From: Fimbriimonadaceae bacterium | GTDB lineage: Bacteria > Armatimonadota > Fimbriimonadia > Fimbriimonadales > Fimbriimonadaceae | Direction: 5' to 3' | NCBI GenBank assembly: GCA_023957775.1 | Contig: JAMLGR010000007.1 | Coordinates: 62,001-126,000, forward strand | Length of the DNA stretch: 64,000 nt | Part shown: piece after piece, positions 8,724-18,934 of the stretch | Position numbering within the stretch: position 1 is the first letter of the stretch | How the letters are laid out: each line of letters opens with the position of its first letter | Translations under genes and position numbers: made by a program | Notes under the pieces: generated by a model | Seen by the model: the letters and a program-made list of their open reading frames with translations, nothing else | The model's database searches: none | Told to the model about the DNA's origin: nothing

Positions 8724-10379
8724 ATGAGCACACGCACCGCGATCCGGGCGCCGCGTGGAACCGAACTCTCGTGCAAGGGTTGGCAACAAGAGGCGGCGCT
8801 CCGCATGCTGATGAACAACCTCGATCCCGAGGTCGCGGAGAAGCCGGAGGAGCTGATCGTGTACGGAGGAACGGGCCGTGCCGCTCGAAGCTGGGAAGCG
8901 TTCGACGCGATCGTGGCGTCCCTGCGCGCCCTCGAGGACGACGAGACCCTCATCGTCCAGTCGGGCAAACCCGTGGGCGTCTTCCAAACGCACCCTTACG
9001 CGCCCCGAGTCCTGATCGCCAATTCGAATCTCGTGGGCAAGTGGTCCAACTACGAGGAGTTCCACCGGCTCGAACAGCTCGGTCTGACCATGTACGGGCA
9101 GATGACCGCCGGCTCTTGGATCTACATCGGCAGCCAGGGCATCGTGCAGGGCACCTATGAGACCTTCATGGCCGCCGCGAACACCCACTTTGGCGGTTCG
9201 CTGAAGGGCAAGCTCGTCGTGAGCGGCGGCATGGGAGGCATGGGTGGCGCCCAGCCTTTGGCCGCCACCATGGCCGGCGCATGCTTTCTGGGGATCGACG
9301 TGGACGCTTTGCGCATCGAGAAGCGCTTGAAGAGCGGCTACTGCGATCGTGTCGCAAGCGATCTCGACGAGGCGCTCGAAGTGCTGGCCGAAGCCCAGGC
9401 CAAGGGCGAGGCGCTCTCGGTGGGGCTGGTGGGCAACTGCGCCGACGTCCTTCCCGAACTGGTGCGGCGCGGGGTCGTTCCAGACGTGCTGACGGACCAG
9501 ACGAGCGCGCACGATCCCCTGGAGGGGTACGTGCCGCACGGAATGCCTCTGGCGGAAGCACTGGAGCTGAGGCGCACCGACCCGGCGGCGTACATTCGGA
9601 GGGCGAAGGCGTCGATGGGCGTTCACGTCCAAGCGATGCTCGAGCTCAAACGCCGCGGAGCGGTCACCTTCGATTACGGAAACAACATCCGCGCGTTCGC
9701 CCAGGAGGTGGGCGTATCGGACGCGTTCGAGATCAAGGGGTTCGTTCCCGAGTACATCCGGCCGCTCTTCTGCGTCGGCAAAGGGCCGTTTCGGTGGGCT
9801 GCGTTGTCGGGCGATCCGGAGGACATCGCACGGACCGACGCCTTGGCGCTCGAGCTGTTCCCCGAGGATCAGGTGCTGCGGCGCTGGATCGAGTTGGCCA
9901 GGGATCGGATTCGGTTCCAGGGTCTGCCGTGCCGGATCTGCTGGTTGGGGTACGGCGCGCGTGCGAAGTTCGGCTTGGCCATCAACGAGCTGGTGCGCAA
10001 AGGCGAGCTGAAGGCGCCGATCGTGATCGGGCGCGATCACCTCGACACCGGCAGCGTCGCGTCGCCCAACCGCGAGACGGAGGCGATGAAGGACGGCTCC
10101 GACGCCATTGCGGATTGGGCGCTGCTGAACGCGTTGGTGAACACCGCGGCGGGCGCGTCGTGGGTGTCGATCCACAACGGCGGCGGGGTGGGCATCGGCT
10201 ACTCGCAGCACGCGGGCATGGTGGTCGTCGCCGACGGCACCGAAGCCATGGACCGTCGGCTCGAACGCGTGCTGACCACCGATCCCGGAATGGGGATCTT
10301 GCGCCATGCCGATGCCGGCTACGAATCGGCCCAGCAGTTCGCGCGCGAACACGGAGTGCGCGTGCCGATGATGCAGTGA
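8724..10379 (+). CDS. hutU: Urocanate hydratase
   Basis: Second step of histidine degradation: adds water to urocanate to give imidazolonepropionate, using tightly bound NAD as electrophile. The 551-residue product is full length, with [12 protein letters not shown] near residue 47, the NAD-binding [13 protein letters not shown] stretch, the [10 protein letters not shown] segment with the conserved active-site region, and [15 protein letters not shown] near the end. TAAACT lies 6 nt upstream of the ATG but overlaps the previous stop, so the gene may be co-transcribed with the peptidase or have its own leaderless start. hutI follows 1 nt later. Confidence 0.96.
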   Translation: MSTRTAIRAPRGTELSCKGWQQEAALRMLMNNLDPEVAEKPEELIVYGGTGRAARSWEAFDAIVASLRALEDDETLIVQSGKPVGVFQTHPYAPRVLIANSNLVGKWSNYEEFHRLEQLGLTMYGQMTAGSWIYIGSQGIVQGTYETFMAAANTHFGGSLKGKLVVSGGMGGMGGAQPLAATMAGACFLGIDVDALRIEKRLKSGYCDRVASDLDEALEVLAEAQAKGEALSVGLVGNCADVLPELVRRGVVPDVLTDQTSAHDPLEGYVPHGMPLAEALELRRTDPAAYIRRAKASMGVHVQAMLELKRRGAVTFDYGNNIRAFAQEVGVSDAFEIKGFVPEYIRPLFCVGKGPFRWAALSGDPEDIARTDALALELFPEDQVLRRWIELARDRIRFQGLPCRICWLGYGARAKFGLAINELVRKGELKAPIVIGRDHLDTGSVASPNRETEAMKDGSDAIADWALLNALVNTAAGASWVSIHNGGGVGIGYSQHAGMVVVADGTEAMDRRLERVLTTDPGMGILRHADAGYESAQQFAREHGVRVPMMQ

Positions 10380-10380
10380 C

Positions 10381-11637
10381 ATGGAAACGCCTCTGACGCG
10401 GACCGCGCTGCTGGGCGGCACCCTCGCGACATTGAGCGGTCCCGCCCGAGCGCGGACGGGCCCGGAGCTTGGCGAAGTCGAGGTGATCCCTGACGGCGGG
10501 GTGCTCTTCCGGGAAGGGCGCATCGCCGCGGTGGGGTCCCGCGATCAGATCGAAGCGCTCTTGGAGCCGGCAGACGCCACGGTCGAACTCGAGGGGCGCC
10601 TCGTGACGCCCGGCTTTGTGGACGCCCACACGCATGCCGTGTTCGCGGGCAACCGCGCGCACGAGTTCGAGGCCCTTTGCACCGGGTCGACCTATGCCGA
10701 GATCGCCGCGAAGGGAGGCGGCATCCGCTCGACCATGCGGGCGGTGAGGAACGCATCCGAAGAGGAGCTCATCCGCCAGAGCGCCCGGCACGTCCGGTGG
10801 ATGATGGCCTCCGGCACGACGTGCGCGGAGATCAAATCCGGGTACGGGCTCGACTTGGAGTGCGAGTTTAAGATGCTGCGCGTTGCGGGCCGCTTGGCGG
10901 AGCACACCGGGTTGCGGCTTCGCCGAACGTTCCTGGGAGCCCACGCGGTTCCGCCAGAGTTCGAGGGCCGCCGGACGGCCTACCTCGACCACGTGTTGGA
11001 GGAGATGCTCCCCGCGGTGCGCACCCAGGGCCTGGCGGAGGCGGCCGACATGTTCGTCGAGGAGGGGTATTTCGACGCCCGGGATGCGGAGCGCTTGGCC
11101 GAGGCCTGCAGGCACCATGGGATGAGCCTGCGGCTCCACGTCGACCAGCTTCGAGACGGCGGCGGGGCCGCGCTCGCGGCACGATTGGGGGCGCGTACCG
11201 CGGACCACCTCGAGCACACGGGAGATTCGGGGATCCGGGCACTGGCGGCCGCCCACGTCTTCCCGGTGCTCCTTCCCGCTTCGGTGTTCGGGTTGCGCCT
11301 CGACCGCTACCCCAACGCGCGCGCGATGGCCGACGCGGGACTGCCCATCGTGCTCGCGACCGACTTCAACCCAGGTTCGGCGCCCAGTCCGTCGATGCCC
11401 TTTTCCATGGGTTTGGCTTGCCGGTTCATGGGCCTCACCGCCCGGGAGGCGCTCGTCGCAGCCACGATCAACCCCGCCCACGCGTTGGGCCTTTCAAAGG
11501 AAGTGGGCTCGCTGGATCCGGGCAAGCGGGCCGACGCCGTGGTTTGGGATCTCGATGCCGTCGAGGAGATTCCCTACTATCTGGGGGCGCCCGCGCTCCA
11601 CTCGGTCTGGGTACAGGGTCGAAGCGCGCCCGTCTAG
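10381..11637 (+). CDS. hutI: Imidazolonepropionase
   Basis: Third step of histidine degradation: hydrolyses 4-imidazolone-5-propanoate to N-formimino-L-glutamate. The 418-residue amidohydrolase-fold protein carries the Zn ligands in DAHTHAVFAGNR, the substrate loop KGGGIRSTM, and ATDFNPGSAPSPSM late in the sequence. It directly follows hutU. hutH lies 15 kb away, and no hutG, hutF or formimidoyltransferase gene is in view. The 3' end overlaps speE by CTAG. Confidence 0.95.
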   Translation: METPLTRTALLGGTLATLSGPARARTGPELGEVEVIPDGGVLFREGRIAAVGSRDQIEALLEPADATVELEGRLVTPGFVDAHTHAVFAGNRAHEFEALCTGSTYAEIAAKGGGIRSTMRAVRNASEEELIRQSARHVRWMMASGTTCAEIKSGYGLDLECEFKMLRVAGRLAEHTGLRLRRTFLGAHAVPPEFEGRRTAYLDHVLEEMLPAVRTQGLAEAADMFVEEGYFDARDAERLAEACRHHGMSLRLHVDQLRDGGGAALAARLGARTADHLEHTGDSGIRALAAAHVFPVLLPASVFGLRLDRYPNARAMADAGLPIVLATDFNPGSAPSPSMPFSMGLACRFMGLTAREALVAATINPAHALGLSKEVGSLDPGKRADAVVWDLDAVEEIPYYLGAPALHSVWVQGRSAPV

Positions 11638-12458
11638 GAGAACCGGGCGCCGGCGAAGGCGAGCCCCCACGTCTCGGGCGCGAGGTACCTCAGATCCAAA
11701 CCCCGGCCTCCAGGCCAAGTCGGAGACGGCGATGCCCCTCCACTCGCCCACGCGAATCCGGAGTAACCGCCGAACGAGGGAACCAAGCCCAGGTACGACC
11801 CGGAGTTGGCGAAGACGCGCCCGAAGATCGCGAGAATCTCCTCGAGGGAGTAGGGGCAGAACACGACGTTGTCCGCCTGGGTCACCAACAGCCCTCCCTC
11901 GGCGAGGGCCTCCCGGCAATCTTCGAAGAAAGTGTCGGTGAAGAGCCGCTCGCTCAACGCCCCGTCCTCGCCTTCGTAGACGTCTGTGGAGTCTGCGACG
12001 ATGAGATCGTAACGCCGTCCGCAACGCTTCACGTACTCGAACGCGTCTGCGATGTGGACGTGGACCCGAGGGTCGTCGAACGCGCCGGCATGGAGCGACG
12101 GTAGGTGCTCGCGGCACGCCTCGATCACTCCTTCGTCGATCTCGACCATGTCCACACGCTCGATCGAGCCGTGTCGGCAGATCTCCCGCACCACGCCCCC
12201 GTCCCCGCCACCGATCACCAGCGCGGAGCGGGGATCGGCGAGTGAGAGCAGCGGCACCTGCACCAACGCCTCGTGGTAGGCGCGCTCGTCAAACTCCGTG
12301 AGCTGGATGTGCCCGTCCAGCAGAAGCACGCGTCCGAACACTTCGGTGTCCACGATCTCGATCTTCTGGAACTCGGTGGTGCGTTCGAACACGCGTTCCC
12401 GGAGCTTCACGGAGAAGGACAGCCGATCGCCGCGAATCGGGAACTCCAAGTGCGCCAT
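11634..12458 (-). CDS. speE: Spermidine synthase (polyamine aminopropyltransferase)
   Basis: Transfers an aminopropyl group from decarboxylated S-adenosylmethionine to putrescine. The 274-residue product has the N-terminal beta domain and the Rossmann core with GGGDGGVVREICRH, the acidic VEIDEGVIEACREHLP strand, and the DSTDVYEGEDGALSERLF catalytic region with its Asp. TAAACT stands exactly 6 nt before the ATG, so a leaderless mRNA is likely. No speD (decarboxylase) is in the window. Confidence 0.92.
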   Translation of the reverse strand: MAHLEFPIRGDRLSFSVKLRERVFERTTEFQKIEIVDTEVFGRVLLLDGHIQLTEFDERAYHEALVQVPLLSLADPRSALVIGGGDGGVVREICRHGSIERVDMVEIDEGVIEACREHLPSLHAGAFDDPRVHVHIADAFEYVKRCGRRYDLIVADSTDVYEGEDGALSERLFTDTFFEDCREALAEGGLLVTQADNVVFCPYSLEEILAIFGRVFANSGSYLGLVPSFGGYSGFAWASGGASPSPTWPGGRGLDLRYLAPETWGLAFAGARFS

Positions 12459-12511
12459 GACGCGAGTTTACATGGGCCCATCGTCCCGGCGGGCGCGCAC
12501 TTGCCGCCATG

Positions 12512-12546
12512 TTGCAACCGGCGCGAGGCTTCCCTATACTGGCCCC
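12512..12546 (+). promoter_or_regulatory. Complete sigma70-like promoter, leaderless
   Basis: TTGCAA (12512-12517) and TATACT (12535-12540) are separated by 17 bp, and the ATG follows 6 nt after the -10. This is the clearest full promoter in the window and supports leaderless initiation of the gene at 12547. Confidence 0.65.
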
Positions 12547-15500
12547 ATGCTCGCGCTTGCTCTCATCCTCGCGACGTTCCATCCGGGAAACCTCGCGCCC
12601 GGCGTTTCCATGAGGCTTGAACGGACCGAAAGCACCCGGGTGACCTTCACGGTCCGCGATCGCGGCTCTTCGGCCGCCAGTGCCATCGACAGACAGACGA
12701 TCGAATCGTTGCCGCAGATGGGGCGCTCCTTGCACGACTTCGTGCTCCGCGGAGTCTCCGAGGTGCAGCCGCAGGGATGGAGCGAGGCCAGCCAAATGCT
12801 GGGCGACAACACGACGGCGAAGATCGGCCTGGCGCATGCGATGAACCTCGCGGCCCGCGCCGCAAACGACCCCGTGCGCTACTCCGTGCCGGGCCGGTCG
12901 CTTCCTCCCGGCACCTTCCAGGAGCGCGACTACGGCCTTCGGGCGTTCGACCTCAACGTCGAAGGGTTGGGTGGGCCCATCGTGGTCGCCCGTTACTGGT
13001 TCCCCGAACGGCAGCCGCTGGCCGAGACGCCGGTGTACGGCTCGGGTTACCGGCTGCCCGACGGGAGCATGCGCAACTGGTCTTACCGGGGTGGGGGCTG
13101 GCGTTTGGAGACGCCGGACGGGACCTTCGAAACCGAGTCCACACCCCCCGCGCTCTCCGTCGATCGGACGGGGATCGATCTCAACGACGTCTCCTTTCGC
13201 ATCCGAAACAACACCGACGACCCGGTTTCGGGAACGGTGTTGCCCGGCCAGGTGTTGGTGCCGAGCGATCCCCAAACCCAGCGGATGGTCACCACCAGAG
13301 GTACCGACTTCACGGTCCCAGGCAGCGGCGAGGTCCAACTCCAGATACCGGTTGCCTGCCTCGACATGGGCAAGAAGCAACCGAACGCCGAAACGGTCTT
13401 CCGCGCCGTACCCAACAACGACGCCGTGCTGGCGAACCTCGTGAACCTCACTCAGGACGCGGCCATCATTGGACCCTGGAACCAGGCGGCCTTCTGGATC
13501 CACACCGATGCCGCAAGCCTGGAGCAGATCAACGAGCACCTGGGACGCGGCATTTCGCCCCTCCAATACCAGCAGGCGGCGGCGCAGGTGGCGATGCACG
13601 GGGGGCTCGATCCCTTGGACGGGCGGTTCTCGCAGGTCTGGCAATCCTTGGGGGATCCGCGCTCGATCCTGACGGGCATGCAGGATGCCGCCGGCCAGAC
13701 CAGCGTGTTCGCCGCGAGCCTGGGCTCGATGGAAGGTGCGGCGGCGCTGAAACAGGGCGCGCAGCAACTGTTCTCGCAGTTCGGCGGCGTGACGTTCACG
13801 CCCGCGCAGCGAGCCTCGCTCGCCAAGACGGTCGAGAGCCTCAACCAGAGCGGCGACGTGGACCTCCAAACGATCAGCCTACGCATCATTCGGGAGTTCC
13901 TGCGAGACAATCTGCCCTCGGAAGCCCAGGCGACCCTCGAGTTCGCGCGATGTTCGCCGGACGATTCGATTCGGAAGCTCGCCTGGGGCACCGTGGAACC
14001 GCCTCCGCCCTCCAGCCTTTTCGGATGGGTGACCTGTCTCAACATGGCCGAAGAGATCGTGGATCGCGCCGTTCGAGCCACCCGCGTGCCGGAGGAGCCC
14101 GCCGAGCCCGCCTTTTCGGCCTCCTTCCAGAAGGTGCCGGAATCCGTGGCGCCGGGGGACTCGGTCACCCTGTCCATCGCCACGCAAGAAGGTTCGCCGC
14201 TCGCGGTCTCCTACGGAGTCCGCACCGGGCCCGGCGAGGCGGTCCGGAACATCGCCAACGGAAAGGGCGCGTTCGAGCACTCCTGGACCGCAGACGTGCA
14301 GGCGCCGGCGGTCGTGCAGCTCACCGCCGAGGTCGTTTCGACCGAGGGGCAGATCGCTCGGACCACGGTCCCGGTCCACGTGCGCCCGACGATCGCCGCC
14401 AACGTGCGTTCCGAGATCGCCGACGCGCTCAGGCGGGCACGGGAGGCGAAGGCCAGAGAGGATCGCGCGCGGGCCGAGGCCGAACGGAAGCGGCAGGAGT
14501 ACGAGCGGATCGTGAGCTCGGTGCGCGAGCACTGGGCCGAGTTGCAGGCACTGCAAGCCGCCGACCGGGACCTGCTGGACGGCTTGGAGGCCAAGTATCG
14601 GCAACCGATCGAGGACCTGATCAAACGCAATCAAGCGCTTACGGGCGGGAGTCCGGTGGTTGCCGGCAACGTGGACAAGGCGGCCGAGGACGCCAAGAAG
14701 GCGGCCGACGATTGCGACAAGGAGTTGGCCGAGCTGCGTCAGCAGAAGGCCGACGCCGAGAAGCAACGCGACGACCTGCGGAACAAGCTCAATCAGCTTC
14801 TCAACCAGATCAATGCGATCTATCAAGCCGCCGGGTTCACGGGCGGAAGCGGATTCCACAGCGACGGTACCGCTTGGTTCGGATGGGTGAACGAAGGTGC
14901 AGGCCTGCCGCGCCCCCAGGAACAGCAGGTGACCAACCTTCAGCAGCAGATGCGCGCCGCGAACCGCCAGATGCGCGCGGCCAACAAACGGATCGCGGAC
15001 CTTGACGCGAAGATCAAAGCGAAGGAAGAGGAGTGCGCCAAGCTCAAGAAGCGCAACGAGGAGGCTCAGCAGGCCAAGGCCAACAAGGACGAGGCCGCCG
15101 CGAACGACGCGCAAATCGGGAAGGCGTGGGACGACATCGCCGGCAAGCTCGAAGGTGTCGGAGATCTGCTGGACGGGGTGGAGGGAGGATCGGGCCTGTC
15201 CGGCGACGCAAACCGGCTGCGCGGCTCGATGCCGACCGACCAGGCTGGTTGGGACCGCTTCTGGGAACAGTTGCGCGGTCTGGTGGAGCGAAAGAAGCGG
15301 CTCGAGGCCGAGCTTGAGCGGAAGATTCGGGACGAGCAGCAGCGGGGACGCGCCGCGCGCGACGCGCGCGACCAAGCCCAGGACGACGCGGACGACGCGG
15401 CGCGGGACGGGAGCACCGCCACGGCCGAGGCGGGAGCGCTGCAGCAGGAGGCCGAGCGCCAGAAGCAGGAGGCGGCCGCCGCCGGGACCCAACCGCCGCA

Positions 15501-16014
15501 GCCCACGGCACCCGTCGAAAACCCGTGCATGAAGAAGTTTGCCCAGTGGCTTGCCAAGTACCAGGACAAGATGTCGCAGTCCCAACTGGACAAGCTCAAA
15601 GAGATGATGAAGGGGGCCGCGGAGTCGGCGCAGGTGCCGGGAGTCGCGGTCGGCGACGCGATCGCCGGCGGCGCCAAAGCCTTGGCGTCGGGCGCGGGCA
15701 ACGCCGCCGTCGGCCTGAACGCCCTGGCGAGCGGGTTTCTCTCGCTGGGTGCCGGACTGTTCTACGCGTACGCGCAGTCCGAGATCGCCCGTGCCCTCGG
15801 CCCCTTGGGATCGAAGATCCGGCTCGCCCGGATCGCAGGGTTGCTCCTGGGTTCGCGGGAGAAGTGTGGAGAGGTCGGCGAGGGAGGTGTGACCGGCCGC
15901 GGCTCCGAGAGCTTCTTCTACTTCCGTGTGGGCAACCAGCTCATCGTGTTCCGCGGCGGGGAGAGCGGGGTGGAGTTCGTGGGGGTCGGCCCGGCCGGCG
16001 CCCCGACCCGCTAG
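12547..16014 (+). CDS. Large secreted coiled-coil protein, unknown function
   Basis: No family recognised. The 1155-residue product starts with a short hydrophobic segment ([11 protein letters not shown]) that may be a signal peptide. Residues about 20-330 look beta-rich. Residues about 330-520 are mixed helical. Around 530-610 there is an Ig-like stretch. Residues about 620-980 hold several long coiled-coil runs rich in Glu/Arg/Ala/Gln, separated by Gly-rich hinges. A Gly/Ala-rich hydrophobic segment lies at about 1030-1080. The start was set at 12547 by the promoter spacing; a longer in-frame start exists but would run through speE. It could be a structural surface or envelope protein. Its end overlaps the convergent DUF1501 gene by CTAG. 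Confidence 0.75.
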   Translation: MLALALILATFHPGNLAPGVSMRLERTESTRVTFTVRDRGSSAASAIDRQTIESLPQMGRSLHDFVLRGVSEVQPQGWSEASQMLGDNTTAKIGLAHAMNLAARAANDPVRYSVPGRSLPPGTFQERDYGLRAFDLNVEGLGGPIVVARYWFPERQPLAETPVYGSGYRLPDGSMRNWSYRGGGWRLETPDGTFETESTPPALSVDRTGIDLNDVSFRIRNNTDDPVSGTVLPGQVLVPSDPQTQRMVTTRGTDFTVPGSGEVQLQIPVACLDMGKKQPNAETVFRAVPNNDAVLANLVNLTQDAAIIGPWNQAAFWIHTDAASLEQINEHLGRGISPLQYQQAAAQVAMHGGLDPLDGRFSQVWQSLGDPRSILTGMQDAAGQTSVFAASLGSMEGAAALKQGAQQLFSQFGGVTFTPAQRASLAKTVESLNQSGDVDLQTISLRIIREFLRDNLPSEAQATLEFARCSPDDSIRKLAWGTVEPPPPSSLFGWVTCLNMAEEIVDRAVRATRVPEEPAEPAFSASFQKVPESVAPGDSVTLSIATQEGSPLAVSYGVRTGPGEAVRNIANGKGAFEHSWTADVQAPAVVQLTAEVVSTEGQIARTTVPVHVRPTIAANVRSEIADALRRAREAKAREDRARAEAERKRQEYERIVSSVREHWAELQALQAADRDLLDGLEAKYRQPIEDLIKRNQALTGGSPVVAGNVDKAAEDAKKAADDCDKELAELRQQKADAEKQRDDLRNKLNQLLNQINAIYQAAGFTGGSGFHSDGTAWFGWVNEGAGLPRPQEQQVTNLQQQMRAANRQMRAANKRIADLDAKIKAKEEECAKLKKRNEEAQQAKANKDEAAANDAQIGKAWDDIAGKLEGVGDLLDGVEGGSGLSGDANRLRGSMPTDQAGWDRFWEQLRGLVERKKRLEAELERKIRDEQQRGRAARDARDQAQDDADDAARDGSTATAEAGALQQEAERQKQEAAAAGTQPPQPTAPVENPCMKKFAQWLAKYQDKMSQSQLDKLKEMMKGAAESAQVPGVAVGDAIAGGAKALASGAGNAAVGLNALASGFLSLGAGLFYAYAQSEIARALGPLGSKIRLARIAGLLLGSREKCGEVGEGGVTGRGSESFFYFRVGNQLIVFRGGESGVEFVGVGPAGAPTR

Positions 16015-17447
16015 GCGAGAAGCTTCGTCACCACGTTGCCGTGCACGTCCGTGAGGCGGAAATCGCGGCCCTGGAACTTGTACGTCAGGCGCGTGTGGTC
16101 GATCCCCATGAGGTGGAGGATCGTCGCGTTCAGGTCGTGCACGTGCACGGCATCCTCGACAACGTTGTAGCCCAGCTCGTCGGTCGAACCCAGGGTGAAG
16201 CCTGGCTTCACGCCGCCTCCCGCCATCCAGAGCGAGTACGCCTGAGGGTGATGGTCGCGGCCGAGGAACTTGGAGCCGTCCCGCTCCTCGTTCATGGGCG
16301 TCCGCCCGAACTCGCCGCTCCAGATCACGAGCGTCTCGTCCAGCAGTCCCCGCTGTTTGAGGTCCTTCACCAGCGCGACCGCCGCCTGGTCGGTCTGCTT
16401 GCAGCGCAGGGGCAGCGAGTGCATGATGTCGTCGCCTTCGCTCGTGCCGTGGCTGTCCCAGCCCCAGTGATAGAGCTGCACGAATCGCGTCCCGCGCTCC
16501 ACCAGGCGCCTTGCCAGCAGGCAGTTGTTGGCGAACGAAGCGGCGCCGGGCTCGGTGCCGTAGGCCGCGTGCGTCTCCGGACTCTCCTTCGAGATGTCCA
16601 TCAGCTCCGGCACGCTCGACTGCATCCGGTACGCCAGCTCGTACTGGGCGATCCGCGTGGCGATCTCGGGATCGCCGACCGCGTCGAGGCGCAGCTTGTT
16701 GAGATCGCGCAGGGCGTCCAGCGACTGGCGCCGCGTGATCGGGTCGATGCCCGGCGGGTTCGACACGTAGAGCACCGGGTCGCCCTTCGAGCGAAACTCG
16801 ACGCCCTGGTACGTGGTGGGGAGGAAGCCGCTTCCCCAGCACGACTTCCCGCCGTCGGGGTTGTTGGGCCCCGAGATCAGAACGACAAAACCAGGCAGGT
16901 CCCGATTCTCGCTGCCGAGGCCGTAGGTGAGCCATGAACCCATGCTCGGGCGCCCGGGAAGTTGGAAGCCCGTGTTCATGAACAGCTGCGCGGGAGCGTG
17001 GTTGAACTGGTCCGTCTGCATCGACCTGACGATCGCGATCTCGTCGGCGATCGTGTGGAGGTGGGGCAGGAGTTCGGAGATCATCTGGCCCGACTGGCCG
17101 CGGGGTTCGAACTTGTAGGGCGAGCCGAGGAGTTTGGGCGTGCCCTTGATGAACGCGAACCGTTCGCCGTGGATCAGCTCGTCGGGAACCGATTCTCCGT
17201 TGTGCTGCACGAGCATCGGCTTGGGATCGAACAGGTCGATCTGCGACGGGGCGCCCGCCATGAACAGGAAGATGATGTGCTTGGCTTTCGGAGCGAAATG
17301 GGGAGCGCGGGGCGCCAGCGGATTGTCGGGGCCCTGGGCGTAGCCGGACTCCGCGAGCAGGTTGGCAAGCGCGAACGTGCCGACCCCGTAACCGACCTTG
17401 CCAAAGAACTGCCGGCGGGTGATCTCGCGCAGGGCGTCCCGATCCAT
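16011..17447 (-). CDS. DUF1501 family exported protein (sulfatase-like fold)
   Basis: The 478-residue product begins with a Tat-type signal, [13 protein letters not shown] (twin Arg), pointing to export in folded form. The body carries DUF1501 landmarks: [52 protein letters not shown] and the ending [30 protein letters not shown]1501 proteins have an alkaline-phosphatase/sulfatase-like fold and usually sit beside PSCyt/DUF1549/DUF1553 proteins; such a partner is 1.5 kb upstream here. The pair's biochemical role is not established. TATACT lies 6 nt before the ATG. Confidence 0.88.
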   Translation of the reverse strand: MDRDALREITRRQFFGKVGYGVGTFALANLLAESGYAQGPDNPLAPRAPHFAPKAKHIIFLFMAGAPSQIDLFDPKPMLVQHNGESVPDELIHGERFAFIKGTPKLLGSPYKFEPRGQSGQMISELLPHLHTIADEIAIVRSMQTDQFNHAPAQLFMNTGFQLPGRPSMGSWLTYGLGSENRDLPGFVVLISGPNNPDGGKSCWGSGFLPTTYQGVEFRSKGDPVLYVSNPPGIDPITRRQSLDALRDLNKLRLDAVGDPEIATRIAQYELAYRMQSSVPELMDISKESPETHAAYGTEPGAASFANNCLLARRLVERGTRFVQLYHWGWDSHGTSEGDDIMHSLPLRCKQTDQAAVALVKDLKQRGLLDETLVIWSGEFGRTPMNEERDGSKFLGRDHHPQAYSLWMAGGGVKPGFTLGSTDELGYNVVEDAVHVHDLNATILHLMGIDHTRLTYKFQGRDFRLTDVHGNVVTKLLA

Positions 17448-17464
17448 AGGGACAGTATACGGTG

Positions 17465-18367
17465 CTACTCGCCCTCCAACTCTTCGAGTGTGCGCGGCCA
17501 ATCCTCCTTGAGCAGACGCGACAGGGCGCGATCCGCCAGGAGGCGGCCCTCGTTCTGGCAGACCGCACAGTAGTTGGTCTCGTTCTCCGCGTAGCGGATG
17601 CGCTGGATCGGCTTGCCGCACACGGGACACGGTTCCCCGAACTTCCCGTGAGTTGCGAATTCGGGCCGAAAGGCCGTGATCTCCCCGGGCCCGGGGAACT
17701 TCGTGTCGAACCTCGCGCACAGGCGTTCGATCCACAGTTCGAGCACGCTCCGCGCCGCAGCGTGGAGCCGAGCCACCTCCTCCGGCTTGAGCGATCGGGT
17801 CAGCCGCACGGGCGAGAGCCGGGCCGCGTGGAGGATCTCGTCGGAGTAGGCGTTGCCGATGCCATCGAAGCGAGCAGGGTTGGCCAAGGCGCGCTTCAGC
17901 GTGCGGTTCTCGGCGGTCAGCGCTTCTCGGAACGCGTCCAAGGGGGCCGACCGCACGTCCAAGCCTCCCCGGTCGTGTTCGAGCAACGCCTCTCTCCCCG
18001 CGACGAGATGGATCGACGCGCGCTTCTTGGGCGAGGCTTCGGTGAGTGTGAGGGTCCCGTTGGGAAAGTCGAACGCCGCCAACGCGATCTTCCCCATGGG
18101 CCGCGCACCCTCTTTGCGGGGGCCCCAGCGCAGACGTCCCGCGATCATGAGATGGATGACGAGGTGGAGGTCCCCCTCAAGGTGCAGCACCAAGCGCTTG
18201 CCGAGCCTGCCGACCTCCTCCACGCGCCGGTTCTCAGCCGCGGCCAGAGGGGGCACGACCGAGCGGACGACGAACGGGCTGTACGCGCGGGCCCGTTCGA
18301 TCGGCTGGCCCACGATCCGGGAGGCCAGCGCGTGCCTGTACGCGAGGATATCCGGGAGTTCCGGCAC
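17465..18367 (-). CDS. Fpg/Nei family DNA glycosylase
   Basis: Base-excision repair enzyme that removes oxidised bases and nicks the strand by beta/delta elimination. I chose GTG 18367 because the family needs an N-terminal Pro after Met removal: the product reads (M)[13 protein letters not shown], with Pro2 as the nucleophile and Glu3 the catalytic acid. The 300-residue protein has [18 protein letters not shown] (helix-two-turn-helix) and a C-terminal zinc finger, CPVCG and CAVCQ. Members starting PELPDI may differ from classical MutM in substrate, so I leave the symbol blank. It starts 4 nt after the previous gene's stop. Confidence 0.85.
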   Translation of the reverse strand: MPELPDILAYRHALASRIVGQPIERARAYSPFVVRSVVPPLAAAENRRVEEVGRLGKRLVLHLEGDLHLVIHLMIAGRLRWGPRKEGARPMGKIALAAFDFPNGTLTLTEASPKKRASIHLVAGREALLEHDRGGLDVRSAPLDAFREALTAENRTLKRALANPARFDGIGNAYSDEILHAARLSPVRLTRSLKPEEVARLHAAARSVLELWIERLCARFDTKFPGPGEITAFRPEFATHGKFGEPCPVCGKPIQRIRYAENETNYCAVCQNEGRLLADRALSRLLKEDWPRTLEELEGE

Positions 18368-18371
18368 CCTG

Positions 18372-18863
18372 CTAGTCCGTTTCTCCAACCAGGTAGATCA
18401 TCAGCCCTGCCGCGGCGATATCGAGGATGCTCAAAGCGACGTACAGGAATCCGATCGGACCGAAGATCGCGACAGAGATGAGTGCACCGATGCCGCTTAA
18501 GACTCCCACGGCAATCTGCAGCCAACACAGGACATTGATGATGCCCCGTACCAACTCGATACGGAAAAGGAGCCCCAACCCGATTGCGACGTTGAGCCCG
18601 CCGATCACGACCATGAACCCGTCCACCTCCTTCAGGGCACCGAAAACGCCAAGGGCGCGAACAACGTCGAACGCACCGCTCAGAACCCAGTAGGTCGAGA
18701 CAACATAGTAGGCAGGCCAGATCCACTTGGCAGGTCCGGGGTAGGGCTTGGAAACCTTGACCGGGCCGGGAGGGCGCGCGACCTTTGCGACGTCGGCTCC
18801 ACAGAACTGGCACCGCACGATATTGTCTGACAACGTGTTGCGACACTGCGGGCATTGAAACAC
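18372..18863 (-). CDS. Zinc-ribbon integral membrane protein
   Basis: A 163-residue protein: an N-terminal zinc ribbon (CPQC and CQFCG, residues 4-20), a Pro-rich linker, then about four membrane helices. The GTG start has GGAGGTG about 5 nt upstream, so unlike many genes here it uses a Shine-Dalgarno. Likely an operon with the downstream glycosylase, 4 nt away. Function unknown. Membrane proteins with a cytosolic N-terminal zinc ribbon are common in this kind of genome; two larger ones lie at 48275 and 57209. Confidence 0.75.
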   Translation of the reverse strand: MFQCPQCRNTLSDNIVRCQFCGADVAKVARPPGPVKVSKPYPGPAKWIWPAYYVVSTYWVLSGAFDVVRALGVFGALKEVDGFMVVIGGLNVAIGLGLLFRIELVRGIINVLCWLQIAVGVLSGIGALISVAIFGPIGFLYVALSILDIAAAGLMIYLVGETD

Positions 18864-18934
18864 GACCGCACCTCCAGCCTTTCACTTCGTCGCCACAGTG
18901 AAGTACTCCTTCCCAACGTAGGGAGGATTTGGGG

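Noticed and set aside
13879-17568. A 1229-codon minus-strand frame opposite the coiled-coil gene.
   Set aside because: Leu/Arg/Gly-rich antisense shadow that also cuts through the DUF1501 gene in another frame.
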